Assembly (NCBI GenBank): GCA_945925985.1
Contig: CAMELV010000015.1
Span: 1-64,000, forward strand
Length of the DNA: 64,000 bases
Origin: Comamonas sp. lk
GTDB lineage: Bacteria > Pseudomonadota > Gammaproteobacteria > Burkholderiales > Burkholderiaceae_C
Direction of reading: 5' to 3'
The notes beneath the pieces are model-generated. The model saw only the letters and a list, made by a program, of their open reading frames with translations. It did not search any database and was not told where the DNA came from. Both the position numbers and the translations under genes were made by a program. Positions 1-13,668 of this stretch are shown here, piece after piece. The first letter of the stretch is position 1. Each line of letters opens with the position of its first letter.

Positions 1-154
1 CGCCCAGCAGCAGCCAGTAACCGGGCCCGGGCTCGATGTCTAGGCTCTCCACCTGCTGGTTGCGGTACAGCATCAGACCCCGGGACCAGGTGGGGTCGTC
101 CACGAGCCGCTGCAGCGAGCGGGGGTCAAACCACAGACCGTTGCCCAGCATCAT
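1..154 (-). CDS. Partial CDS running off the left edge (N-terminus [26 protein letters not shown]...), product unknown
   Basis: Open minus-strand frame from ATG at 154 to position 1; start overlaps the lipA stop codon as ATGA (+ strand tcat 151-154). Confidence 0.45.
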   Translation of the reverse strand, partial: MMLGNGLWFDPRSLQRLVDDPTWSRGLMLYRNQQVESLDIEPGPGYWLLLG

Positions 155-1134
155 TGGCCCATGGCATGCCCAGCCTGCTGGTCGGCGTGGTAGCTGCTGC
201 GTACCATGGCGCCGACTGCCGCATGCTTGAAGCCCATAGCGTAGGCCTCGGTCTCGAACATCTTGAAGGTGTCGGGGTGCACATAGCGTTTCACCGTCAG
301 GTGCGAGCTGCTGGGCGCCAGGTACTGGCCGATGGTCAGCATGTCGATCTGGTGCGCCCGCATGTCGCGCATCACCGCCAGGATTTCCTCATCGGTTTCG
401 CCCAGACCCACCATCAGGCCGCTTTTGGTCGGTATCTGGGGAAACATGGCCTTGAACTTTTTCAGGAGGTTGAGCGAGAACTGGTAGTCGCTGCCCGGGC
501 GCGCCTCTTTGTACAGGCGCGGCACGGTCTCCAGGTTGTGGTTCATCACATCGGGCGGCGCAGCTTTCAGGATCTCCAGCGCCCGGTCGTCGCGGCCGCG
601 AAAGTCGGGCACCAGCACCTCGATCTGGGTCGTGGGTGAGAGGGCGCGGGTCTTTTGAATGCAATCCACAAAATGGCCGGCGCCACCGTCGCGCAGGTCA
701 TCGCGGTCGACGCTGGTGATCACCACGTACTTGAGCTTGAGCTGGGCAATGGTTTTAGCCAGGTTGTCAGGCTCGTTCACATCGAGCGGGTCGGGTCGGC
801 CGTGGCCGACGTCGCAGAACGGGCAGCGCCGGGTGCACTTGTCACCCATGATCATGAAGGTGGCCGTGCCCTTGCCAAAGCACTCGCCGATGTTGGGGCA
901 GGAGGCCTCTTCACACACCGTCACCAGCTTGTTGGTGCGCAGGATGTCCTTGATCTCATAAAACCGGGTGCTCGGGCTGCCGGCCTTGACGCGAATCCAC
1001 TCGGGCTTTTTCAGCACCTCGCCGGGTTGCACCTTGATCGGGATGCGTGACAGTTTGGCGCCGGCCTTTTGCTTGGCGCTGGCGTCGTAGCTGGCGGTGC
1101 TTTGTGCGTCACGCACGGTGATGGGGGTGGTCAT
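151..1134 (-). CDS. lipA: Lipoyl synthase (radical SAM)
   Basis: [13 protein letters not shown] and [15 protein letters not shown] (both Fe-S motifs); start taken at MTTPITV rather than the upstream ORF extension. Confidence 0.97.
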   Translation of the reverse strand: MTTPITVRDAQSTASYDASAKQKAGAKLSRIPIKVQPGEVLKKPEWIRVKAGSPSTRFYEIKDILRTNKLVTVCEEASCPNIGECFGKGTATFMIMGDKCTRRCPFCDVGHGRPDPLDVNEPDNLAKTIAQLKLKYVVITSVDRDDLRDGGAGHFVDCIQKTRALSPTTQIEVLVPDFRGRDDRALEILKAAPPDVMNHNLETVPRLYKEARPGSDYQFSLNLLKKFKAMFPQIPTKSGLMVGLGETDEEILAVMRDMRAHQIDMLTIGQYLAPSSSHLTVKRYVHPDTFKMFETEAYAMGFKHAAVGAMVRSSYHADQQAGHAMGQ

Positions 1135-1162
1135 TCGAGTCCTGCGGTGAGGGATGGGGCCA

Positions 1163-1861
1163 TCAGGGCGCCAGGTAAGCAGCCAGCTTGCGACCCAGCA
1201 GGTCAGCGGCCTCCTGCCAGGGCACCGAGACGCCAATTGTAGAAAGGTCCACCGTGGCCAGGCCAGCATAGCCACAGGGGTTGATGCGCGAGTAGGGTTC
1301 TAGGTCCATCGCCACATTCAGCGCTACCCCATGGTAGGTGCAGTGGCGGCTGACCTTGATGCCCAGCGCGGCAATTTTGCCCAGCCCGGTGAAAACCGGC
1401 GCCGCGGCCGGGCCGTCGGTTTTGGCGGGGCGTTGCGGCAGCAGGGCGTGTGAGCCCGGGTCGTCCAACCGGACGTAGATGCCAGGCGCGCCACCCACCC
1501 GGTGGCCGGTCACGCCCAGGTGGGTCAGGGTGCGGATCACCGCCTCTTCAAGACGGTAGACGTATTCTTTGACAAAGTAACCGGCACGCTGCAGGTCCAG
1601 CAGTGGGTAGGCCACCACCTGGCCCGGGCCGTGGTAGGTGACCTGACCGCCGCGGTTGGTCTGCACCACGGGAATGGTCCCTGGGTTGAAGATATGCTCG
1701 GTTTTGCCCGCCAGACCTTGTGTATAAACGCTCGGATGCTCACAAATCCATAGCTGATCCGGCGTTTCGGCGCCGCGATCGGCGGTGAAGGCCTGCATCG
1801 CCTCCACGGTGGGCAGGTAAGGAACCTGGCCTAGGGTTTGGGGCGAGAGCGCCACGTCCAT
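1163..1861 (-). CDS. lipB: Lipoyl(octanoyl) transferase
   Basis: [21 protein letters not shown] and NPCGYAGL motifs; adjacent to lipA. Confidence 0.96.
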   Translation of the reverse strand: MDVALSPQTLGQVPYLPTVEAMQAFTADRGAETPDQLWICEHPSVYTQGLAGKTEHIFNPGTIPVVQTNRGGQVTYHGPGQVVAYPLLDLQRAGYFVKEYVYRLEEAVIRTLTHLGVTGHRVGGAPGIYVRLDDPGSHALLPQRPAKTDGPAAAPVFTGLGKIAALGIKVSRHCTYHGVALNVAMDLEPYSRINPCGYAGLATVDLSTIGVSVPWQEAADLLGRKLAAYLAP

Positions 1862-1867
1862 GGTGCG

Positions 1868-2158
1868 CTAGAGCACCACCTTCACCATCGGGTGGGTGGA
1901 CAGGGTGCGGTACAGCTCGTCGAGCTGTTCCCGGCTGGTGGCAGTGATGGTGACCGTGACCCCCAGGTACTTGCCGCCCTTGCTTTCACGCAGCTCGATG
2001 GTGCTGGCGTCAAAGTTGGGGTCAAAAGCCAGCGCAATGGTGGTGACGGCGTGCACCAGGCCCTCCACCTTGACGCCCATCACCTTGATCGGAAAGCTCG
2101 ACGGGTAGGTGATCAGCGACGGTTGGGGCGTCGCATCGGGCGGGACCGGAGAAGTCAT
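1868..2158 (-). CDS. YbeD/DUF493 family protein
   Basis: ~96 aa, YPSSFPIKVMGVKVEGLVHAV; position next to lipB. Confidence 0.85.
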   Translation of the reverse strand: MTSPVPPDATPQPSLITYPSSFPIKVMGVKVEGLVHAVTTIALAFDPNFDASTIELRESKGGKYLGVTVTITATSREQLDELYRTLSTHPMVKVVL

Positions 2159-2166
2159 GGCGGCAT

Positions 2167-3072
2167 TTACGCAGCGGTGGTCAACGCGGTGCCCGAGGCC
2201 TGCTTGGCCAACTGGTAGCCAGCATACAGCCGCTCACCCACCGGGCCGGGTCGGCCGTTGCCAACCGGTTGGCCGTCGAGGGTGGTGATGGCGAGTACTT
2301 CTTTGCTGGCGCTGGACAGCAGCAGTTCGTCGGCCTGCAGTACTTCGGCCCGGCTGATGCGGCGCAGCTCAAACCCGATGCCCTGCTGCTGGCACAGCTC
2401 CTCGATCAGCCCGTAGCGTATGCCCTCCAGCACCAGGTTGTCCTTGGGCGTGCCCAGCAGTCGGCCGTTCTTCACCACCCACACATTGCTGGCGGCGGCC
2501 TCACTCAGATTACCGTCGCGGAACATCACGGTTTCAGTGGCGCCGGCGTCAAAGCTGATCTGACGCGAAAACACGGCGCCGAGCAGGCTGGTGCTCTTGA
2601 TGTGGGCTTTTTCCCAGCGGAAGTCATCGGCGCTGACGCAGGCCACGCCCTGCTGGCGCACGGCCTCACTGGGCACGCTCATCTTGTTGCTCATGACAAA
2701 CACGGTGGGCGTGATGTTTTCTGGCATGACGTGGTCGCGCATGGCCACCCCGCGGCTCACCTGGATGTAGATCATCTGGGCATCATTTTGGTCGCTAGCC
2801 CCCGTGGATTGGGCATAGTCCGCTATCAATTTGGATGCAATGGCGGCCCACTCAGCCCGACTCATCGGGTTGGCGATGCGCAGCTCCGCCAGGCTGCGCT
2901 CGAGCCGTGCCATGTGCTGGGCAAAGCGGAAAGGCTGGCCGCCATAGACCGGCACCACCTCGTAGATGCCGTCGCCGAAGATAAAGCCCCGGTCCATCAC
3001 GCTGATTTTGGCGTTTTGAAGCTGGGTAAATTCGCCGTTAAGGTAGCAAGGGAGGGAGGGTAGGTTGTTCAT
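2167..3072 (-). CDS. D-amino-acid aminotransferase (class IV PLP aminotransferase)
   Basis: YLNGEFTQLQNAKISVMDRGFIFGDGIYEVVPVYGG and class IV features. Confidence 0.9.
   Translation of the reverse strand: MNNLPSLPCYLNGEFTQLQNAKISVMDRGFIFGDGIYEVVPVYGGQPFRFAQHMARLERSLAELRIANPMSRAEWAAIASKLIADYAQSTGASDQNDAQMIYIQVSRGVAMRDHVMPENITPTVFVMSNKMSVPSEAVRQQGVACVSADDFRWEKAHIKSTSLLGAVFSRQISFDAGATETVMFRDGNLSEAAASNVWVVKNGRLLGTPKDNLVLEGIRYGLIEELCQQQGIGFELRRISRAEVLQADELLLSSASKEVLAITTLDGQPVGNGRPGPVGERLYAGYQLAKQASGTALTTAA
2782..2840 (-). repeat. Dispersed ~59-bp repeat, copy D (inside the aminotransferase CDS, in frame)
   Basis: Minus strand: ttgcatccaaattgatagcggactatgcccaatccacgggggctagcgaccaaaatgat; aligns in register with copies at 17409, 41983 and 61699. 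Confidence 0.6.
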
Positions 3073-3189
3073 CCTGCCATTATGCCGGGCGGATTTGAGG
3101 GTTTAACACTAGCGGGCGGCCCGCTCTGAGGCGATAAACTGCTGTGGCGAAACGTCCACACCCGTCTCAATCCATTCAGGAGATCACCC

Positions 3190-4086
3190 ATGAAGACCCT
3201 ACTTTCCGCCGTGGCCGCCGCCGCACTGCTGCTCGGCGCCGCTGGCCTGCAGGCCCAAACCCTAGACAAGATTCGCAAGGATGGCGCCATCACCATCGGC
3301 CACCGCGACTCCTCCATCCCCTTCTCGTACCTCAATGACAAGCAGGAGCCCATCGGTTATTCGATGGACATCTGCCTGAAGATTGCCGATGCGGTGAAGG
3401 CTGAGCTCAAGCTGCCCAACCTGGCGGTCAAAATGGCGCCTGTGACCTCGGCCACCCGCATCCCGCTGATGGCCAATGGCACGATTGACCTGGAGTGCGG
3501 CTCCACCACCAACAATGCCGACCGGCAAAAGCAGGTGGCCTACGCGCCCACCACCTTCATCACCGCCAACCGTTTCGTCACCAAGAAGGCCGCCAATGTG
3601 GCCAACTTTGACGGGCTCAAGGGCAAGACCATCGTCTCTACCTCGGGCTCGACCAACATCAAACAGGCCACCGAACTTAACGCCGCGCGCAACCTGGGCA
3701 TGAACATCATGGCCGCCAAGGACCATGCTGAGGCCTTTTTGATGGTCGAGACCGGCCGCGCCGTCGCCTTTGTGATGGACGACATCCTGTTGTACTCCCT
3801 GGTGGCCACGGCCAAGACGCCCGCCGACTATGTGGTGTCGGCCGAAGCCTTGTCGACCGAGCCCTACGGCATCATGCTGCGCCGCGACGACCCCAGCTTC
3901 AAAGCCCTGGTCGACCGCACGGTGTCGGGCCTGATGCAGAGCGGCGAGATCGAAAAAATCTACGCCAAATGGTTCCTGGCCCCGGTGCCGCCGAAAAATG
4001 TCAACCTGAACCTGCCGATCAGCACGGCGCTCAAGCGGACGTTTGCCAAACCCACCGACTCCCCAGAACCCAAGGTTTACGAATAA
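3190..4086 (+). CDS. gltI: Glutamate/aspartate-type ABC transporter substrate-binding protein
   Basis: Signal peptide; TLDKIRKDGAITIGHRDSSIPFSYLNDKQEPIGYSMDIC; followed by two permeases and an ATPase. Confidence 0.92.
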   Translation: MKTLLSAVAAAALLLGAAGLQAQTLDKIRKDGAITIGHRDSSIPFSYLNDKQEPIGYSMDICLKIADAVKAELKLPNLAVKMAPVTSATRIPLMANGTIDLECGSTTNNADRQKQVAYAPTTFITANRFVTKKAANVANFDGLKGKTIVSTSGSTNIKQATELNAARNLGMNIMAAKDHAEAFLMVETGRAVAFVMDDILLYSLVATAKTPADYVVSAEALSTEPYGIMLRRDDPSFKALVDRTVSGLMQSGEIEKIYAKWFLAPVPPKNVNLNLPISTALKRTFAKPTDSPEPKVYE

Positions 4087-4128
4087 GTTTGGGGCGGCGG
4101 CTCTGGCCGCCGAATCGGGCAGCCGTCG

Positions 4129-4875
4129 GTGAATTACAAGTGGAATTGGGGCATATTCTGGGCGGATAACCCGGAAGGCTCGGGCACGTTTTTTTCTACC
4201 CTGGTCTCAGGACTGGGCTGGACGCTGGGCACCGCCCTGTGCGCCTGGACCATGGCCCTGCTGCTGGGGACCGTGGTGGGCGTGGCCCGCACCATGCCCA
4301 AGCCCTGGCTGGTGCGCCTCGGCAATGCCTACGTCGAGCTGTTCCGCAACATCCCCTTGTTGGTGCAAATGTTCCTGTGGTTTTTTGTCTTGCCCGAGTT
4401 GCTGCCGGTGCGTTGGGGCGACGCGCTCAAGCAGATGCCCAATGCCCCGTTTTTCACCGCGGTGGTCTGCCTGGGCTGCTTCACCTCGGTGCGCATCGCC
4501 GAGCAACTCAAGGCCGGCATCCAGTCACTGCCGCGCGGTCAGGCCATGGCCGGCACCGCGCTGGGTTTGACGCTGCCGGCCACCTACCGCTACGTGCTGC
4601 TGCCGCAGGCCTTTCGCATCATCCTGCCGCCGTTGACCAGCGAGTTCCTCAACATCATCAAGAACACCTCGGTGGCGCTGACGGTGGGGCTGATGGAGCT
4701 CACCGCCCGCACCCGGGCGATGCAGGAGTACACCTTTCAAGTGTTCGAGGCTTTTGCCGCCGCCACCGTGATTTACCTGCTGGTCAACCTGGTGGTGGTG
4801 CAGGGCATGCGCCGGCTCGAGCGCCGGGTGGCAGTGCCTGGCCTGATTGCCGGCAGCGCAACGGGCGGCCACTGA
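4129..4875 (+). CDS. gltJ: Amino acid ABC transporter permease
   Basis: VELFRNIPLLVQMFLWFFVLPELLP; EAA loop; operon position. Confidence 0.92.
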   Translation: MNYKWNWGIFWADNPEGSGTFFSTLVSGLGWTLGTALCAWTMALLLGTVVGVARTMPKPWLVRLGNAYVELFRNIPLLVQMFLWFFVLPELLPVRWGDALKQMPNAPFFTAVVCLGCFTSVRIAEQLKAGIQSLPRGQAMAGTALGLTLPATYRYVLLPQAFRIILPPLTSEFLNIIKNTSVALTVGLMELTARTRAMQEYTFQVFEAFAAATVIYLLVNLVVVQGMRRLERRVAVPGLIAGSATGGH

Positions 4876-4893
4876 GCAGCACAGGCAGCCATC

Positions 4894-5586
4894 ATGTTCA
4901 GCCAGTTCGACTTCAACGTCATCGAGCGCAGTTGGCACTACCTGTTTTTTACGGGGATGACCTTCACGCTGCAGCTCACGGTGATGGCCATGAGCGGTGG
5001 CATCGTCCTGGGCACACTGCTGGCTCTGGCCCGGCTGTCGAGCTTTCGGGCGTTGTCGATGGTGGCGGGCGCCTATGTCAACCTGATGCGCGGCATTCCG
5101 CTGATTTTGGTGATCTTCTGGTTTTATTTTCTGGTGCCCTACATCGGCCAGTGGGTGACCGGGGCGGACCAGCCGGTGCGCGTGGGGGCCTTCGCCTCTT
5201 GCCTGATCACCTTCATCCTGTTTGAGGCCTGTTATTACTGCGAAATCATGCGCGCCGGCATCCAGTCCATCCCGCGTGGGCAGGTGGCCGCCGGCTATGC
5301 ACTGGGCCTGAACTACTGGCAGTGCATGGGCAATGTGGTGTTGCCACAGGCCTTTCGCAATATGGCGCCCCTGCTGTTGACACAGACCATCGTACTGTTC
5401 CAGGATGTGTCGCTGGTGTACGTGCTGTCAATGCCCGACTTTCTGGGCGCCGCCTCCAAAGTGGCGCAGCGCGACGGCCGCTTGGTCGAGATGTACCTGT
5501 TTGTCGCCCTGGTTTACTTTGTCATGTCTTACGCCCTGTCCAGTCTGGTCAAACGGCTGGAAAGCCGCATTGCCATCATCCGCTGA
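4894..5586 (+). CDS. gltK: Amino acid ABC transporter permease
   Basis: VNLMRGIPLILVIFWFYFLVPYIG; AGIQSIPRGQVAAGYALGL. Confidence 0.92.
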   Translation: MFSQFDFNVIERSWHYLFFTGMTFTLQLTVMAMSGGIVLGTLLALARLSSFRALSMVAGAYVNLMRGIPLILVIFWFYFLVPYIGQWVTGADQPVRVGAFASCLITFILFEACYYCEIMRAGIQSIPRGQVAAGYALGLNYWQCMGNVVLPQAFRNMAPLLLTQTIVLFQDVSLVYVLSMPDFLGAASKVAQRDGRLVEMYLFVALVYFVMSYALSSLVKRLESRIAIIR

Positions 5587-5613
5587 ACCCCAGAACCTGT
5601 TTACCAGCCCGTC

Positions 5614-6348
5614 ATGATTCAAATCAACAATGTCAGCAAGTGGTACGGCAGCTTTCAGGTGCTGGCCGACATCAGCACGGTGGTCAACAAGGGCGATGTG
5701 GTGGTGGTCTGCGGGCCCTCCGGTTCGGGTAAATCCACCCTGATCAAGGCCGTCAATGGGCTCGAGCCCTTCCAGCAGGGCGACATTCAGCTCAACGGCG
5801 TCTCGGTGGGCGACCGGTCCACCAATTTGCCAGCCCTCCGTGCCAAGGTCGGCATGGTGTTCCAGAACTTCGAGCTGTTTCCGCACATGAGCGTGCTCAA
5901 AAACCTCACTTTCGCCCAGGTCAAGGTACTGGGCCGCAGCCAGGACGAAGCCGCTGAGCGCGGGCTCAAGTATCTGGACAGGGTCGGCCTGCTGGCGCAG
6001 CGCGACAAGTTCCCGGGTCAGCTCTCGGGCGGTCAGCAGCAGCGCGTGGCGATCGCCCGAGCCTTGTCGATGGACCCGGTGTGTATGCTGTTTGACGAGC
6101 CCACTTCGGCGCTGGACCCGGAGATGGTGGGCGAGGTGTTGGATGTGATGGTGCAATTGGCGCAAGAGGGCATGACCATGATGTGCGTCACCCATGAGAT
6201 GGGCTTTGCGCGCAAGGTCTCCAACCGGGTGGTGTTCATGGACCAGGGGCGCATCGTCGAAGACTGCGCGACCGAAGCCTTCTTCGGACAGCCGCAGGAG
6301 CGCCACGAGCGGGCACGTAATTTTCTTTCAAAAATCTTGCAGTACTAG
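5614..6348 (+). CDS. gltL: Amino acid ABC transporter ATP-binding protein
   Basis: Walker [11 protein letters not shown], signature [15 protein letters not shown], Walker [12 protein letters not shown]. Confidence 0.95.
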   Translation: MIQINNVSKWYGSFQVLADISTVVNKGDVVVVCGPSGSGKSTLIKAVNGLEPFQQGDIQLNGVSVGDRSTNLPALRAKVGMVFQNFELFPHMSVLKNLTFAQVKVLGRSQDEAAERGLKYLDRVGLLAQRDKFPGQLSGGQQQRVAIARALSMDPVCMLFDEPTSALDPEMVGEVLDVMVQLAQEGMTMMCVTHEMGFARKVSNRVVFMDQGRIVEDCATEAFFGQPQERHERARNFLSKILQY

Positions 6349-6500
6349 GTCGACACACCAGGCGTCTCCAGCAGCGCGATGGGGCGGGTGTGACTGCAAC
6401 GCCATGAGGGCTTCCTGAACACCTTGCCGATACACCGGGTTATTACGTATACTCCAAGGCTTTGTGACAATCGCCTGCTGTAACCTGGGTGTAATTTGAA

Positions 6501-7004
6501 ATGCCGATAATCGGGCTTGCAAATGGCTTTGACACTGAAGAGCCCGGAGTCTCCCAGAGTCGAGCGCTGACCGCTGAAGAGGCGCAGGCTCTGCGTGAGA
6601 GAGATCCGTCTGTGTCGGCGTGGCAGGTGCTGCGCTGGCAAGGATTGACAGCGGTGCTGGTGGCCTTGGCCACATGGGGCCTGACGCAGAGCGCTGCAGC
6701 GGCATGGTCGGCGGCTTACGGTGGTTTGGCGGTGGTTCTGCCCGCGGCGCTTTTTGCGCGGGGCTTGTTGAGTCGTGTGGCGCTGAGTAGTCCGGGGGCG
6801 GCAGTGGCGGGGTTTTTTGTGTGGGAAATGGTCAAGATCGGCTTGACGCTGGCGATGCTGGTTGCCGCGCCCAAGTTGGTGTCAGGACTGAGCTGGCCAG
6901 CCATGCTGGTGGGCTTGGTGGTGACGATGAAGGTGTATTGGGTGGCGCTGTTGGTGCGTCCAAAAAATAATGAAGCAGGTGCCCTGACGGGCGCCTCTAA
7001 CTGA
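6501..7004 (+). CDS. atpI: ATP synthase subunit I
   Basis: Small hydrophobic protein directly upstream of atpB. Confidence 0.85.
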   Translation: MPIIGLANGFDTEEPGVSQSRALTAEEAQALRERDPSVSAWQVLRWQGLTAVLVALATWGLTQSAAAAWSAAYGGLAVVLPAALFARGLLSRVALSSPGAAVAGFFVWEMVKIGLTLAMLVAAPKLVSGLSWPAMLVGLVVTMKVYWVALLVRPKNNEAGALTGASN

Positions 7005-7019
7005 ACAACGAGAAAACAG

Positions 7020-7877
7020 ATGGCTGCTGAACACGGACCGACTGCAGGTGAATACATTGGTCACCACCTGACGCATCTGCAAAACCAGCCCATGAAGGGT
7101 GTGATCGATTTCTCGGTTTACAACCTCGATTCCATTTTTTGGTCGGTGTTGCTGGGAGTACTGGGCACTTTCATCCTCTGGCGGGCCGCCAAATCAGCGA
7201 CCGCTGGGGTGCCAGGCCGGTTCCAGGCCGCGGTCGAGATATTGGTTGAAATGGTCGACACCCAAGCGAAGGGCATCATTCACAACGCCGAAAGTCGAAA
7301 GCTGGTGGCCCCGTTGGCTCTGACGGTGTTTGTCTGGATCTTCCTGCTCAATGCCATGGACTTTCTGCCGGTCGATCTCATCCCGAAAATCTGGGAGCTG
7401 ATCTACGGCGCTGCTGGCCATGACCCTCACCATGCCTATATGCGCGTTGTGCCCACCGCAGACCTGTCCACCACGCTCGGCCTGTCCACGTCGGTGCTGT
7501 TGGTGTGCCTGTTCTACAACATCAAGATCAAGGGTTTTGGCGGCTGGGTGCACGAATTGTTCACCGCCCCGTTTGGCGCGCACCCTTTGCTTTGGCCCGT
7601 CAACTTCCTGATGCAGATGATCGAGTTCGCTGCCAAGACGGTTTCGCACGGCATGCGATTGTTCGGCAACATGTACGCCGGCGAACTGGTGTTCATGCTG
7701 ATCGCCTTGATGGGTGGCGGTGCGGCGCTGTCTTTGTCGGGTATTCTGCTGCCCATCGGCCAGGTTATCGTTGGCTCGATCTGGGCCATCTTCCACATTC
7801 TGATCGTCGCCCTGCAAGCCTTTATTTTCATGATGTTGACCCTGGTGTACGTGGGTCAAGCCCATGACGCGCACTGA
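7020..7877 (+). CDS. atpB: F0 ATP synthase subunit a
   Basis: [20 protein letters not shown]; operon position. Confidence 0.97.
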   Translation: MAAEHGPTAGEYIGHHLTHLQNQPMKGVIDFSVYNLDSIFWSVLLGVLGTFILWRAAKSATAGVPGRFQAAVEILVEMVDTQAKGIIHNAESRKLVAPLALTVFVWIFLLNAMDFLPVDLIPKIWELIYGAAGHDPHHAYMRVVPTADLSTTLGLSTSVLLVCLFYNIKIKGFGGWVHELFTAPFGAHPLLWPVNFLMQMIEFAAKTVSHGMRLFGNMYAGELVFMLIALMGGGAALSLSGILLPIGQVIVGSIWAIFHILIVALQAFIFMMLTLVYVGQAHDAH

Positions 7878-7941
7878 TTGACATCTTTCCCCAGAGTTTC
7901 CCTTTCCCTTTAACCATTAACTTTATCCTCAGGAGCTATAA

Positions 7942-8190
<249 letters not shown>

Positions 8191-8230
8191 TCGGCGGCTT
8201 TTTTACCCAACTGACTGAAAGGGTGTTGCT

Positions 8231-8701
8231 GTGAGTATCAACGCAACCCTGTTCGTCCAAGCCATCGTTTTCGCGATCCTGGTGTGGTTCACGATGAAAT
8301 TCGTGTGGCCGCCCATCGCTACCGCGCTGGACGAACGTGCCAAGAAAATCTCTGACGGTCTCGCTGCCGCCGACCGGGCTAAAGCCGAACTCTCATCTGC
8401 CAACAAGCGGGTGGAGGACGAGTTGGTCAAATCGCGCACCGAGAACGCTGCCCGTTTGGCTGACGCCGAGCGGCGAGCCCTTGCCATCATTGAAGAGGCG
8501 AAGGCGCGCGCGGCAGACGAGGGCGGCAAAATTGTGGCTGCCGCCAAGGCAGAAGCCGAGCAGCAGACCGTCAAGGCGCGTGAAGCCCTGCGTGAGCAGG
8601 TAGCCGCACTAGCGGTCAAGGGTGCCGAGCAGATCCTGCGCCGAGAAGTCAATGCCAGCGTGCATGCCGACTTGCTGGGCCGCTTGAAGACTGAGCTGTA
8701 A
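8231..8701 (+). CDS. atpF: F0 ATP synthase subunit b
   Basis: N-terminal TM then charged coiled coil; operon position. Confidence 0.96.
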   Translation: MSINATLFVQAIVFAILVWFTMKFVWPPIATALDERAKKISDGLAAADRAKAELSSANKRVEDELVKSRTENAARLADAERRALAIIEEAKARAADEGGKIVAAAKAEAEQQTVKAREALREQVAALAVKGAEQILRREVNASVHADLLGRLKTEL

Positions 8702-8711
8702 GAGGACAACC

Positions 8712-9242
8712 ATGGCCGAACTCGCCACCATTGCCCGTCCTTACGCTGAGGCCCTTTTCAAGGCCACCTCGGCAGACCTCGCAGCCGCGTCGGTCTGGGT
8801 CGAAGCCCTGAAGGACATCGCCGGCAATGCGCAACTGCAGCAATTTGCCGACAGCCCGAACGTGACCGTTGCGCAGGTCTATGACTTGATCATCGGTGTC
8901 GCCAAGGTCGCGATGCCGGACATGGCGCAGAACTTCTTGCGCACCGTGATTGAGAACGGCCGCTTGAGTGTCCTGCCGGAGATCGCGGTTCAGTTTAGGG
9001 CACTCAAAAACGCCCAGAGTGGCTCGTCCGATGCCGTGGTGCACAGCGCTTTTGCCATCGACAGCGCTGCTTTGGCTGAGCTCGGCAGCACGCTGGAAAA
9101 GCGGTTTGCGCGAAAGCTCAATCTGTCTGTCGAACTGCAGCCCGAGTTGATCGGCGGCATTCGTGTGGTGGTGGGGGACGAGGTCCTTGACTGTTCGGTC
9201 AAAGCCCGTCTGGAACAAATGAAAGTGGCATTGACAGCCTGA
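8712..9242 (+). CDS. atpH: F1 ATP synthase subunit delta
   Basis: [12 protein letters not shown]...; C-terminal [21 protein letters not shown]. Confidence 0.96.
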   Translation: MAELATIARPYAEALFKATSADLAAASVWVEALKDIAGNAQLQQFADSPNVTVAQVYDLIIGVAKVAMPDMAQNFLRTVIENGRLSVLPEIAVQFRALKNAQSGSSDAVVHSAFAIDSAALAELGSTLEKRFARKLNLSVELQPELIGGIRVVVGDEVLDCSVKARLEQMKVALTA

Positions 9243-9291
9243 GGCCCAAAGCCCGGATTGCCAGCCCAACTAAAGAAAGAAGGAAAGAGTC

Positions 9292-10845
9292 ATGCAACTC
9301 AATCCCGCAGAAATCTCTGAACTGATCAAGAGCCGGATCGAAGGCCTGTCCGCCAGTGCCAATGTCCGCAACCAGGGCACGGTCGTGTCCGTGACCGACG
9401 GCATCTGCCGCATCCACGGCTTGTCCGACGTGATGCAGGGCGAAATGCTGGAATTCCCTGCCGGTAGCGACGGTATGCCCACCTACGGCCTCGCACTCAA
9501 CCTGGAGCGCGACTCGGTCGGTGCTGTGGTGCTCGGTGCCTACGAACACATTTCGGAAGGCGACACCGTCAAATGCACGGGCCGTATTCTTGAAGTACCC
9601 GTGGGCCCAGAGCTCAAAGGCCGCGTGGTGAACGCACTTGGCCAGCCGATCGACGGCAAAGGCCCGATCAATGCCAAAATGACCGACGTGATCGAAAAGG
9701 TCGCACCTGGCGTGATTGCGCGCGAGTCGGTGAGCCAGCCGATGCAGACCGGCCTCAAGTCGATTGACTCCATGGTGCCTGTGGGCCGTGGTCAACGCGA
9801 GCTGATCATTGGTGACCGGCAGACCGGCAAGACTGCGGTCGCCATTGACGCCATCATCAACCAAAAGGGTCAGAACATGACCTGCGTTTATGTCGCGATT
9901 GGCCAAAAGGCCTCCAGCGTCAAAAACGTGGTGCGCTCGCTGGAACAGGCTGGCGCCATGGAATACACCATTGTGGTGGCTGCCACCGCATCCGAGTCCG
10001 CCGCCATGCAGTACGTCAGCGCCTATTCGGGTTGCACCATGGGCGAGTATTTCCGTGACCGTGGTGAAGACGCGCTGATCGTGTATGACGACCTGTCTAA
10101 GCAAGCCGTGGCCTACCGCCAGGTGTCCTTGTTGCTGCGTCGCCCGCCAGGCCGCGAAGCCTACCCGGGCGATGTGTTCTATTTGCACAGCCGTTTGCTG
10201 GAGCGCGCCGCCCGTGTCAATGCCGATTATGTCGAGGCCTTCACCAAAGGCGCCGTCAAAGGCAAAACTGGTTCGTTGACCGCGCTGCCGATTATTGAGA
10301 CCCAGGCTGGCGACGTCTCCGCCTTCGTGCCCACCAACGTGATCTCGATCACCGACGGCCAGATCTTCTTGGAGACTTCGCTGTTCAACGCGGGTATTCG
10401 GCCCGCCATCAACGCGGGCATCTCGGTGTCCCGCGTCGGTGGTGCTGCGCAGACCAAGCTGATCAAAAACCTCTCTGGCGGTATCCGGACCGACCTGGCT
10501 CAGTACCGTGAGTTGGCGGCATTTGCCCAGTTTGCCTCCGATCTGGATGAAGCCACACGCAAGCAGCTTGACCGCGGTGCCCGCGTGACTGAGCTGCTCA
10601 AGCAGGCCCAGTACAGCCCGCTGTCTGTGTCGCTGATGGGTTCCACCCTGTTTGCGGTCAATAAGGGCTTCCTCGATGACATCGCTGTCAACAAGGTATT
10701 GGCGTTTGAGCACGGCTTGCATGCTCACCTCAAGGACAAGCATGCCGCGCTGCTGGCCAAGCTCGAAGCCGCCAAGGCCATGGACAAGGACGCTGAGGCT
10801 GAATTGAACACCGCCATCGCTGCCTTCAAAAAGTCTTTCGCCTGA
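9292..10845 (+). CDS. atpA: F1 ATP synthase subunit alpha
   Basis: [32 protein letters not shown]. Confidence 0.99.
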   Translation: MQLNPAEISELIKSRIEGLSASANVRNQGTVVSVTDGICRIHGLSDVMQGEMLEFPAGSDGMPTYGLALNLERDSVGAVVLGAYEHISEGDTVKCTGRILEVPVGPELKGRVVNALGQPIDGKGPINAKMTDVIEKVAPGVIARESVSQPMQTGLKSIDSMVPVGRGQRELIIGDRQTGKTAVAIDAIINQKGQNMTCVYVAIGQKASSVKNVVRSLEQAGAMEYTIVVAATASESAAMQYVSAYSGCTMGEYFRDRGEDALIVYDDLSKQAVAYRQVSLLLRRPPGREAYPGDVFYLHSRLLERAARVNADYVEAFTKGAVKGKTGSLTALPIIETQAGDVSAFVPTNVISITDGQIFLETSLFNAGIRPAINAGISVSRVGGAAQTKLIKNLSGGIRTDLAQYRELAAFAQFASDLDEATRKQLDRGARVTELLKQAQYSPLSVSLMGSTLFAVNKGFLDDIAVNKVLAFEHGLHAHLKDKHAALLAKLEAAKAMDKDAEAELNTAIAAFKKSFA

Positions 10846-10879
10846 AAGCCCCCTGAAGTAACAGCGAAGGAGCCTTTTT

Positions 10880-11776
10880 ATGGCAACAGGCAAGGAAATA
10901 CGCGGCAAGATCAAAAACTTCGAGAGCACGAAGAAGATCACCAAGGCCATGGAGATGATCTCTGTGTCCAAGATGCGCAAAGCACAGGAGCGCATGCGGG
11001 CAGCACGCCCGTATGCGGAAAAGGTGCGAAACATCGCCGCCAATCTGGGTAAGGCTAACCCTGAGTACGTGCATGCCTTCATGAAGGCCAACGACGCACG
11101 GGTAGCTGGCATGATTGTGGTTACCACTGACAAGGGCCTGTGCGGTGGTCTTAACACCAACGTGCTGCGGGTTGTCACCCACAAGTTGCGCGAAATGCAG
11201 GCAGCCGGTGTGGCCGTCCAAGCGGTGGCCATTGGCAATAAGGGCTTTGGCTTCTTGAACCGCATTGGCGCCAAGGTGGTGTCGCATGTGACGCAGTTGG
11301 GTGACAAGCCGCACTTGGAGCGTCTGATCGGTCCCGTGAAGGTTTTGCTCGACGCCTACGGACGCGGCGAGATCAATGCGGTTTATCTGTCATACACACG
11401 TTTCATCAACACCATGAAACAAGAAGTGGTGCTGGAACAGCTGTTGCCCTTGTCAGCCGAGAAGATGCAGGCGGATTCCAACGCCAGCGAGACCGCCGCC
11501 GGCACCAAACATGGCTGGGACTACATCTATGAGCCCGATGCCCAGGCGGTGATCGACGACCTTCTGGTGCGCTATGTTGAGGCATTGGTGTACCAGGCCG
11601 TGGCCGAAAACATGGCGTCTGAGCACGCGGCCCGCATGGTGGCCATGAAAGCCGCTACCGACAATGCGGGCAACGTGATCGGCGAATTGAAGCTGATCTA
11701 CAACAAAACCCGTCAAGCAGCGATCACCAAGGAATTGTCCGAGATCGTCTCAGGCGCTGCGGCGATTGGGGCTTAG
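10880..11776 (+). CDS. atpG: F1 ATP synthase subunit gamma
   Basis: [42 protein letters not shown]. Confidence 0.98.
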   Translation: MATGKEIRGKIKNFESTKKITKAMEMISVSKMRKAQERMRAARPYAEKVRNIAANLGKANPEYVHAFMKANDARVAGMIVVTTDKGLCGGLNTNVLRVVTHKLREMQAAGVAVQAVAIGNKGFGFLNRIGAKVVSHVTQLGDKPHLERLIGPVKVLLDAYGRGEINAVYLSYTRFINTMKQEVVLEQLLPLSAEKMQADSNASETAAGTKHGWDYIYEPDAQAVIDDLLVRYVEALVYQAVAENMASEHAARMVAMKAATDNAGNVIGELKLIYNKTRQAAITKELSEIVSGAAAIGA

Positions 11777-13231
<1,455 letters not shown>

Positions 13232-13243
13232 AGGACGGCGCGA

Positions 13244-13660
13244 ATGAACACCATCCACGTCGATGTGGTCAGCGCAGAAGAGTCCATCTTCTCGGGCGAG
13301 GCACGCTTTGTCGCATTGCCCGGCGAGGCGGGCGAACTGGGCATCTACCCGCGCCACACGCCACTGATCTCGCGCATCAAGGCGGGCTCGGTGCGCATTG
13401 AAATGGCCGACGGCAGCGAGGAGTTCGTGTTCGTCGCCGGCGGCATTTTGGAAGTCCAGCCTGATTGTGTGACCGTGCTGTCCGACACCGCCATTCGCGG
13501 CAAGGACCTGGACGACGAGAAAGCCAATGCCGCCAAACTGGCCGCGCAAGAAGCGGTCAAGAATGCCAAGACCGAGCTCGATTTGGCTCGGGCGACGTCC
13601 GAGCTGGCTGTCATGGCTGCGCAGATCGCCGCGTTGCGCAAATACCGTCAGAAAAAATAA
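13244..13660 (+). CDS. atpC: F1 ATP synthase subunit epsilon
   Basis: [39 protein letters not shown]. Confidence 0.97.
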   Translation: MNTIHVDVVSAEESIFSGEARFVALPGEAGELGIYPRHTPLISRIKAGSVRIEMADGSEEFVFVAGGILEVQPDCVTVLSDTAIRGKDLDDEKANAAKLAAQEAVKNAKTELDLARATSELAVMAAQIAALRKYRQKK

Positions 13661-13668
13661 GACCGGTA

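Noticed and set aside
4239-5225. 328-aa plus-strand ORF spanning gltJ/gltK in another frame
   Set aside because: Out-of-frame read-through of two clear permease genes.
9199-11307. 702-aa minus-strand ORF opposite atpA/atpG
   Set aside because: Antisense to two unambiguous ATP synthase genes; typical long shadow ORF in GC-rich coding DNA.
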